Below are positions 21,687-27,498 of a stretch of DNA of 27,498 nucleotides, one piece after another. The notes under the pieces are model-generated. The model ran no database searches. It had not been told where the DNA came from and was given only the letters and a program-made list of their open reading frames with translations. Source of the DNA: CAYPOY01 sp964412395. GTDB taxonomy: Bacteria > Chloroflexota > Anaerolineae > B4-G1. Position 1 is the first letter of the stretch. Each line of letters begins with the position of its first letter. A program made the position numbers and the translations under genes. The stretch covers positions 1 through 27,498 of the forward strand of contig CAYPOY010000023.1 of assembly GCA_964412395.1 (NCBI GenBank), written 5' to 3'.

Positions 21687-21697
21687 AATCTGATACG

Positions 21698-23161
21698 ATG
21701 GCCAGGAAAAGACGAGAACCTGTCAAAGGCTTGGCGGGCGGACAGTACAAACCGTTGACCGACAGCCAGGTGCGGCGCATCCACGAGGCGGCGCTGAGCA
21801 TCCTGGAGCGGACCGGTGTGCAGATTGAGGAGCCTGAGGCGCTGCGGCTGCTCCAGGAGGCGGGCGCGATGGTGGACAGCGACGGCCCGCGTGTACGACT
21901 ATCCCGATCGCTGGTTGAGGATGCCGTTAACTGGGCTCCCTCGCGCGTGGTGCTCGCCGGGCGGGATCCCAGGTGGGACCTGGAGCTGGAGGGCGCGCGG
22001 GTGTACATCGGCACGGGCGGCGCGGCGTTGACCGTGCTGGATGTGGAGACGGGCCAACCACGTCCGGCCGTGTTGCGCGACGTGGCCGAACTGGCCCGCC
22101 TGGTGGACGCCCTGGACAACGTGCATTTTTACCTGGTACCGGTGTACCCTACAGACATGGGCAAGGACGAGGTGGACGTCAACACCTACTACGCCGGTCT
22201 GGCCAACACCACCAAGCACGTCCAGGCCGGCGTCTACAGCGTGCAGGGCATCCGGGACACGGTGGAGATGTGCGAGCGCATCGCCGGCGGGGCAGAGCAG
22301 TTGCGCGAGCGCCCCATCGTCTCCTTTATCACCAGTTGGATGGTCAGTCCACTCATGTTCGCCACTGACGTTACTGCGCTGCTGATCGAAACCTGTCGTC
22401 AGCGTATCCCGGTGGTGCTCTCGGCTGCGCCAATGGCCGGGTCTACCGCGCCGGTGACCCTGGCCGGGATGCTGGCACAACTCACTGCCGAGCAGTTGTC
22501 CGGAGTCGTTCTGACTCAGTTAGCCCAACGGGGCGCGCCGCTGTTGATCGGCCCTATCCCGGCGACGGCGGACATGAAGACCGGCCGCTACCTGGCCGGG
22601 GCGGCCGAGTTCGGGCTGACAAACGCCGCCATGGCCCAGATAGCCCAGTTCTACCGCCTGCCCCTCTATAACTCGGCGGGGATGACCGACGCCAAGACTC
22701 CCGACATTCAGGCTGGTTTCGAGAAGGCGATGAGCGCGGTGCTGGCGGCCCTGGCTGGGAGCAACTTCATCCACCACGCTGCGGGGATGCTCGAGAATAT
22801 GAACATGGTCGCAGTGGAGCAGTTTGTCATTGACAACGATATCCTGGGCATGGCCATGCGCGTCCTGCAGGGCATCGAGGTGGACGATGAGACGCTGGCC
22901 CTGGACGTGATTGACGGGGTTGGCCCCGGTGGTCACTACCTGATGTCTGAACATACGATCCGGCATATGCGCTCCGAGTTCTACTATCCCTCGGCGGTGG
23001 TGGACCGGCAGGGCTGGGAGATGTGGCAACAGGACGGCGGTCAGGATGCGGTAGAGCGAGCCGGGGAGATTGCCCGCGACATCCTGGCAAACCACCGGCC
23101 GGAGCCACTGGACCCAGGGGTAGATGGGTGGATTCGCGAGCGGTTCGAGCTACGTATCTGA
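21698..23161 (+). CDS. MttB-superfamily methyltransferase (non-pyrrolysine), paralogue 1
   Basis: A 487-residue cytoplasmic enzyme of the trimethylamine methyltransferase (MttB/MtgB, COG5598) superfamily, which moves a methyl group from a quaternary or tertiary amine to a corrinoid protein. Family features: GGQYKPLTDSQVRRIHEAAL, ERTGVQIEEPEALRLL, GTGGAALTVLDVETGQPRPA, SAAPMAGSTAPVTLAGMLAQ, NSAGMTDAKTPDIQAGFEKA, IHHAAGMLENMN and VGPGGHYLMSEHTIRHMRSE. The frame is closed only by the final TGA, with no internal amber codon, so it belongs to the pyrrolysine-free branch whose studied members use betaines such as glycine betaine. The ATG at 21698 lacks a clear ribosome site; repeat DNA occupies that position. 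It lies 53 bases after the corrinoid gene and resembles paralogue 3 more than paralogue 2. Confidence 0.9.
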   Translation: MARKRREPVKGLAGGQYKPLTDSQVRRIHEAALSILERTGVQIEEPEALRLLQEAGAMVDSDGPRVRLSRSLVEDAVNWAPSRVVLAGRDPRWDLELEGARVYIGTGGAALTVLDVETGQPRPAVLRDVAELARLVDALDNVHFYLVPVYPTDMGKDEVDVNTYYAGLANTTKHVQAGVYSVQGIRDTVEMCERIAGGAEQLRERPIVSFITSWMVSPLMFATDVTALLIETCRQRIPVVLSAAPMAGSTAPVTLAGMLAQLTAEQLSGVVLTQLAQRGAPLLIGPIPATADMKTGRYLAGAAEFGLTNAAMAQIAQFYRLPLYNSAGMTDAKTPDIQAGFEKAMSAVLAALAGSNFIHHAAGMLENMNMVAVEQFVIDNDILGMAMRVLQGIEVDDETLALDVIDGVGPGGHYLMSEHTIRHMRSEFYYPSAVVDRQGWEMWQQDGGQDAVERAGEIARDILANHRPEPLDPGVDGWIRERFELRI

Positions 23162-23231
23162 AACGTAAAACGTGAAACGTAAAACGTCAGAATCACGCAT
23201 CACGTATCACGTTCCACGCATCACGCATCAC
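23159..23231. repeat. TGAAACGTAAAACGTGAAACG repeat beginning at the paralogue 1 stop codon
   Basis: It starts with the TGA stop and continues as ACGTAAAACGT, then CACGCATCACGTATCACG. Arms GTGAAACGT (23172-23180) and ACGTTCCAC (23209-23217) pair with one mismatch. It fills most of the 90-base spacer up to the GGGAGG ribosome site of paralogue 2. Confidence 0.7.
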
Positions 23232-23251
23232 TTTCTTCGGGAGGTTCATTG

Positions 23252-24697
23252 GTGACCAAACAAATTCCTATCGCAACTCTGCATCCCATCATACGGATGC
23301 TGTCTGATGAACAAATCCAAGCGATTCACCATACCAGCCTGGACGTTCTCTCTCGGACAGGCATTGTGATGAAGAACGAATCTGCCCGCCAGTTGCTGCT
23401 CGACGCTGGAGCCTGGGAGTCGGAGGGGCGGATCAAGATTCCGGAGCATCTGGTGATGGACGCCATCGTCTCCGCTCCCCCGCGCATCCCGATGTACAAC
23501 CGCCTCGGTGAACTGACGATGCCCCTGGAAGCGGGCAAGGTCTTCTTTGGGCCTGGCTCCGACTGCATCTTCACCATTGACTTGGAGACGGGTAAGCGAC
23601 GCAAGGCCACGGCGGAGGACATCCGGCGTTTCGCACACCTGTGCGATGGCCTCAACCAGATGGATTTCACCATGTCCATGGGCAACCCGTCGGATGTGCC
23701 TCCGCTGGACATCTACGTCCATGAGTTTATCGGTATGGTCCGGGGCTCGGTCAAACCTGCCGTCTACACGGCCAACAACCGGGAGGATATGGAGGACATC
23801 TACCACATCGCCTGTGCGGTAGCTGGCGGCGAGACCGAGCTGCGTGAAAAGCCTTTCCTGATGCTCTACGCCGAATCCATCTCCCCGCTCTTGTACCCGG
23901 ATGAGTCGGTGGACAAATTGCTATTCTGCGCCGAGAAGGGCCTCCCTGTCACCTACCCGCCCTCGCCGAACACTGGCGGCGGAGGGCCGATCACCCTGGC
24001 CGGGGCGTTGGCCCTGGGCAATGCGGAGTGCCTGGTCGGGCTGGTGCTCACCCAGTTGGTGCGACGGGGCACGCCCTACCTGTATGGCATGAACACCGCC
24101 GCACTGGACATGAAATCGGCCATCGTCAGCTACGGCGCTCCCGAGTGGCCGACGGGCATGGCGGCCTGGGCCGACATCGCTCGCTACTACGACCTGCCAA
24201 TCTGGGGGGCCGCCGGTGCGACCGACAGCAAGGTGATGGACGCCCAGGCCGGCATCGAGGCGACGGTCTCGATCATGACCGCCTTCCTATCCCGCTGCAA
24301 CCTGGTCCACGACGTGGGGTACATCGAATACGGCACCACTTCCTCGATGGAGATGCTGGTCATCGCCGACGAGATCATCCGCGACGTGCGTTTCATCATG
24401 GGGGGGGTGGAGGTCAGCGAGCGCACCCTGGCCCGCGAGGCTATCCATCAGGTCACGCCAGGTGCGGGCTTCCTGGCCGACGATCACACGCTGGACAACT
24501 GGAAGTGGGCGCAGTGGAGGCCGGCGTTGATTGACCGGATGCGCTACGACCGCTGGGTGAAGAAGGGCAGCAAGGACATGACCGTCCGTGCCACCGCGCG
24601 CGCGAGAGAGATACTGGCCGGGCACGAGGTACCGCCCTTGCCGGAGGAGGCGGAGAAGGTGATTGCTGAGGTAATCAAGACGCGGGAGTCCCGGTAG
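23252..24697 (+). CDS. MttB-superfamily methyltransferase (non-pyrrolysine), paralogue 2, divergent type
   Basis: A 481-residue member of the same superfamily. I chose GTG at 23252 because GGGAGG is then 7 bases upstream; a TTG three bases earlier is the alternative. Features: LHPIIRMLSDEQIQAIHHTS, DVLSRTGIVMKNESARQLLL, GPGSDCIFTIDLETGKRRKA, PNTGGGGPITLAGALALGNA, WGAAGATDSKVMDAQAGIEA and EYGTTSSMEMLVIADEIIRD. It lacks the IHHA..NMN and GPGGHYLM segments shared by paralogues 1 and 3 and has HDVGYIEYGTT and TPGAGFLADDHT at those places, so its substrate or role probably differs. No internal amber codon. Spacing to neighbours is 90 and 84 bases. Confidence 0.9.
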   Translation: MTKQIPIATLHPIIRMLSDEQIQAIHHTSLDVLSRTGIVMKNESARQLLLDAGAWESEGRIKIPEHLVMDAIVSAPPRIPMYNRLGELTMPLEAGKVFFGPGSDCIFTIDLETGKRRKATAEDIRRFAHLCDGLNQMDFTMSMGNPSDVPPLDIYVHEFIGMVRGSVKPAVYTANNREDMEDIYHIACAVAGGETELREKPFLMLYAESISPLLYPDESVDKLLFCAEKGLPVTYPPSPNTGGGGPITLAGALALGNAECLVGLVLTQLVRRGTPYLYGMNTAALDMKSAIVSYGAPEWPTGMAAWADIARYYDLPIWGAAGATDSKVMDAQAGIEATVSIMTAFLSRCNLVHDVGYIEYGTTSSMEMLVIADEIIRDVRFIMGGVEVSERTLAREAIHQVTPGAGFLADDHTLDNWKWAQWRPALIDRMRYDRWVKKGSKDMTVRATARAREILAGHEVPPLPEEAEKVIAEVIKTRESR

Positions 24698-24781
24698 TGC
24701 TCTCCGACCCTACCAGAGTCCCGGTTTAGCGGTAGCAAAATTTGGTATATCACAATCCATATTCTCTGTCAAAGGACTAAA

Positions 24782-26248
24782 ATGGGGCGACCAGGGCCGG
24801 TCGGCGGTCAGTATCAGCCGCTGACGCGGGAGCAGATCGAGCAAATTCACCAGGCGTCGTTGGCCGTGCTGGAACGTACCGGCGTCCACGTGGAGCACAA
24901 GGAGGCGCTGGCCCTCTATCGGCAGGGTGGGGCGAGGGTCGAGGGCAACCGGGTATACATCTCCGCATCAATGGTTGAGAAGGCGCTGGAGAAGGTCCCG
25001 TCAAAGGTGTTGCTGGCCGGACGCGATCCTGAGCAAGACGTGGTGTTGGAGGGCAAGCGGGTCTACGCTGGCACGGGCGGCTCGCCGACGATGGTGCTCG
25101 ACCCCGGTGCGGACACGGTCCGGCCTGCTACCCTGCGGGACCTGGTGGACTTTGCCAGACTGACCGACGCGCTGGAGCATTGTGATTTCATCGTCATCCC
25201 GCTGCACCCTACCGACGTCTCTGACGAGGACGTGCCAACCAACCGCTTTTACACCTGCCTGGTCAACAGCGCCAAACACGTCATGGGCGGCGTCGGGTCC
25301 GTGAAGGGGGCGCGGGAAGTCATCGAAATAGGGACGATGATCGCCGATTCGCTCGCAGCCCCAGTCTCGGGGGTGTCGGGGTTGGAGGCGTTGCGGGAGC
25401 GGCCTTTTATCTCGGCCATCACTTGTTGGATGGTCAGCCCGCTGCACCTGGACACCAGCGTGACCAGCATCCTCATTGAGTGGTGCAAGACTGGGCTGCC
25501 CGTGGTTCTCTCCTCCGCGCCGATGGCCGGGTCAACGTCGCCAGTGACGCTGGCGGGGACGTTGGTGCAGCTCAACGCCGAGCAACTGAGCGGCATCGTG
25601 CTCACCCAACTGGTGCGGCCCGGCACGCCGGTGCTGGCCGGGTACATCCCCGGCGTGGCCGACATGCGCACCGGCGGCTACCTGGGAGGTGCTGTCGAAT
25701 TTGGGATGATGCAGGCGGCCGCGGCCCAACTGGCGCATTTCTACCAGGTGCCGATCTACTGCTCCGGCGGGATGACCGACGCCAAGTTGCCCGACGCCCA
25801 GGCCGGTTACGAAAAGATGGCCACGTTTTTGCTGGCCGCGATGGGCGGCTGCAATTACATCCACCACGCCATCGGCATGGTCACCAATATGAACTCGGCC
25901 TCGCTGGAGCAGGCGGTTGTAGACGACGAGATCGTGGGCATGGCGATGCGCGTGCTGCGCGGTCTCGAAGTGACGGAGGAGGCGATGGCGGTAGAGGCCA
26001 TCCACCGCGTGGGGCCTGGCGGCCACTACCTGATGGACGCGCACACGGTGCAGTTCATGCGCTCCGAGTTCTTTTATCCTCGGGTAGCAGACCGCCAGAA
26101 CCGGGCTGCGTGGGAGGAAGGGGGCAAGCAGGATACACGCGCCCGGGCTATCGAACGAGTGAGAAATCTGTTACAAAAGCACAAGCCGCCTGGGTTGCCG
26201 TCCGAAGTGGACGCAGCCATTCGGGCCAGGTTCAACATCTTGCTATGA
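24782..26248 (+). CDS. MttB-superfamily methyltransferase (non-pyrrolysine), paralogue 3
   Basis: A 488-residue member of the superfamily, clearly closest to paralogue 1 (GGQYQPLTREQIEQIHQASL, ERTGVHVEHKEALALY, GTGGSPTMVLDPGADTVRPA, SSAPMAGSTSPVTLAGTLVQ, SGGMTDAKLPDAQAGYEKMA, IHHAIGMVTNMN, VGPGGHYLMDAHTVQFMRSE). ATG at 24782 has AAAGGA about 7 bases upstream. No internal amber codon. An extra short segment (DSLAAPVSGVSGLEALRER) near residues 193-211 is longer than in paralogue 1 (GGAEQLRER). The aminotransferase gene starts 24 bases later, so the two are likely co-transcribed. Confidence 0.9.
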   Translation: MGRPGPVGGQYQPLTREQIEQIHQASLAVLERTGVHVEHKEALALYRQGGARVEGNRVYISASMVEKALEKVPSKVLLAGRDPEQDVVLEGKRVYAGTGGSPTMVLDPGADTVRPATLRDLVDFARLTDALEHCDFIVIPLHPTDVSDEDVPTNRFYTCLVNSAKHVMGGVGSVKGAREVIEIGTMIADSLAAPVSGVSGLEALRERPFISAITCWMVSPLHLDTSVTSILIEWCKTGLPVVLSSAPMAGSTSPVTLAGTLVQLNAEQLSGIVLTQLVRPGTPVLAGYIPGVADMRTGGYLGGAVEFGMMQAAAAQLAHFYQVPIYCSGGMTDAKLPDAQAGYEKMATFLLAAMGGCNYIHHAIGMVTNMNSASLEQAVVDDEIVGMAMRVLRGLEVTEEAMAVEAIHRVGPGGHYLMDAHTVQFMRSEFFYPRVADRQNRAAWEEGGKQDTRARAIERVRNLLQKHKPPGLPSEVDAAIRARFNILL

Positions 26249-26272
26249 ATTCATACGAGCGAGGGATATGCC

Positions 26273-27439
26273 ATGACTTTCGCGCGCCGTATCGCTCCTT
26301 TGAAGGCAGAAGGGGCCTACGCTGTGTTGGCTCGCGCTCAGGCGCTGGAGGCCCAAGGGCGGGAGATCATTCACTTGGAGATCGGCCAGCCGGACTTTGA
26401 GACCTACGCCCACGTTGCGCTGGCGGGCATCCGCGCCGTTGCCACGGGGCAGACCCGCTACAACCCGCCGGCAGGCCTTCCTGCATTGCGCCAGGCCCTG
26501 GCCGAGGACGCTGGTCGGCGACGAGGGGTTCACTTCACTCCGGAGCAGGTCGTCGTCGCTCCTGGGGCCAAGCCATTTCTTCTTCTCCCCATGCTGGCTC
26601 TCCTCGAACCGGGGGACGAGGTGCTCTATCCCGACCCAGGCTTTCCAAGCTACGAGGCAGCCATCTATGTGGCTGATGCAACGCCGGTGCCGGTGCCCCT
26701 GGTGGAGGAACAGGGCTTCGATCTGGACCTGGAGGCCTTTGATGCCAGGCTCAGCCCCCGGACGCGGATGATCATTCTCAATTCCCCTGGCAATCCCACC
26801 GGGGGGATTCTCTCTTCGCGGACGTTAACACATGTCGCCGAGGTGGCCTGCCGTCGTGACATCTGGATTCTTTCGGACGAGATCTATTTCCGGCTGGCGT
26901 ACGAAGAAGAGGCCTCCAGCATCGTCTCTGTGCCAGGAATGGCTGAACGCACAATCCTGGCTGACGGCTTTTCCAAGACGTACGCTATGACCGGCTGGCG
27001 ACTGGGTTTTGGGGTCATGCCCCAACCGCTGGCAGAAAAGATGGAATTGTTACTCACCCATTCGGTGGGCTGCACTGCCACCTTCACACAGTTCGCGGGC
27101 TTGGAGGCCATCCTCGGTCCTCAGGACGAGGTGGAGGCCGTGCGGGCCGAGTTTCGCCGCCGTCGTGACTTGATGGTGCGTGGGCTCAATGCGATCCCCG
27201 GCGTTCGCTGCCCGATGCCCCAGGGCGCTTTCTATGCCTTTCCCAATGTCCAGGCTTTTGGCCGGCCTGTCACTAAACTGGCCGATTATTTACTGGGAGA
27301 AGCTGGTGTGGCCGTGCTTCCCGGCACTGCCTTTGGTCACCACGGGGAGGGCTACCTGCGTCTCTCTTACGCTAATTCCTTCGAGAACATCCAGAAAGCC
27401 CTGGAGCGGATGGCCTGTGCGCTGGCAATGCTCCGGTGA
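26273..27439 (+). CDS. PLP-dependent class I/II aminotransferase (aspartate-aminotransferase-like)
   Basis: A 388-residue fold-type I aminotransferase of the AspC/Iγ-type group. ATG at 26273 follows GAGGGA. Features: LEIGQPDFETYAHVALAGIR at the N-terminus, TRYNPPAGLPALRQALAE, the substrate/PLP region NSPGNPTGG, DEIYFRLAYEEEA, the Schiff-base lysine in GFSKTYAMTGWRLGF (Lys235) and the substrate-carboxylate region YLRLSYANSFENI near the C-terminus. All key residues appear intact. It transfers an amino group between an amino acid and a 2-oxo acid; the specific substrate is not readable. Its place as last gene behind three demethylation-type methyltransferases suggests it acts on an amino acid released by demethylation (inference). 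Confidence 0.93.
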   Translation: MTFARRIAPLKAEGAYAVLARAQALEAQGREIIHLEIGQPDFETYAHVALAGIRAVATGQTRYNPPAGLPALRQALAEDAGRRRGVHFTPEQVVVAPGAKPFLLLPMLALLEPGDEVLYPDPGFPSYEAAIYVADATPVPVPLVEEQGFDLDLEAFDARLSPRTRMIILNSPGNPTGGILSSRTLTHVAEVACRRDIWILSDEIYFRLAYEEEASSIVSVPGMAERTILADGFSKTYAMTGWRLGFGVMPQPLAEKMELLLTHSVGCTATFTQFAGLEAILGPQDEVEAVRAEFRRRRDLMVRGLNAIPGVRCPMPQGAFYAFPNVQAFGRPVTKLADYLLGEAGVAVLPGTAFGHHGEGYLRLSYANSFENIQKALERMACALAMLR

Positions 27440-27498
27440 GAGCGTGCTCGATACCCTCACCAAGATTTCGCAAATTTGAGGACGGAGGCTGAAGCAAC
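27440..27498 (+). other. start region of a further gene beyond the window
   Basis: GGAGG at 27484-27488 is followed by ten bases to the window end, so another plus-strand gene probably starts just outside. Confidence 0.35.

Noticed and set aside
21698..26248. Pyrrolysine (amber read-through) in the MttB-type genes
   Set aside because: None of the three frames contains an internal TAG; each is full length without read-through.

Overview
The window looks like a piece of an uncultivated Chloroflexota (Anaerolineae-type) genome. The evidence is GC-rich DNA, secreted proteins carrying the short motif YLPLV(L/V/A)(R/K) that recurs in surface proteins of that phylum, a very large SARP/AAA/TPR regulator, a TPR-zinc ribbon-multispanning membrane protein, and many short palindromic or low-complexity repeats both between and inside genes. 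Taxonomy is inferred from style only; no rRNA or tRNA gene is visible.

Layout. (1) 1-14.5 kb, all on the minus strand, is a cell-surface block: a lipoprotein cut by the left edge, a parallel beta-helix protein with a C-terminal hydrolase-like domain, a 2347-residue secreted protein (degenerate split cupredoxin, Fn3 repeats, DNRLRE domain, about 1000 unrecognised residues), a 73-residue protein whose stop overlaps the start of the giant gene, and a 1201-residue transcriptional regulator. (2) 14.5-17.0 kb holds an orphan family-3 solute-binding lipoprotein on the plus strand, built partly from DNA repeats, facing a TPR/zinc-ribbon membrane protein on the minus strand. (3) 17.2-20.5 kb (minus) is a polar-amino-acid-type ABC transporter in the order binding protein, permease, ATPase. 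Its binding protein contains two essentially identical complete ligand-binding domains from a 684-bp in-frame tandem duplication. (4) 21.0-27.4 kb (plus) is a corrinoid protein, three MttB-superfamily methyltransferases without pyrrolysine, and a class I aminotransferase.

How the genes may work together. Regions 3 and 4 are divergent from a 549-bp control region with a good promoter on each side. The simplest reading is an uptake-plus-demethylation unit for a methylated amine or amino-acid betaine. The ABC system would import it, three paralogous methyltransferases would pass methyl groups to one corrinoid protein, and the aminotransferase could process the demethylated amino acid. The corrinoid-to-tetrahydrofolate methyltransferase and the corrinoid-reactivating enzyme that such a pathway needs are not in the window. 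The substrate is inference.

The second theme is repeat DNA moving into genes. The orphan binding protein has its signal peptide and two loops encoded by recognisable intergenic repeat types, the SARP regulator carries two in-frame repeats, and two repeats of one family begin exactly at stop codons inside the methyltransferase operon.
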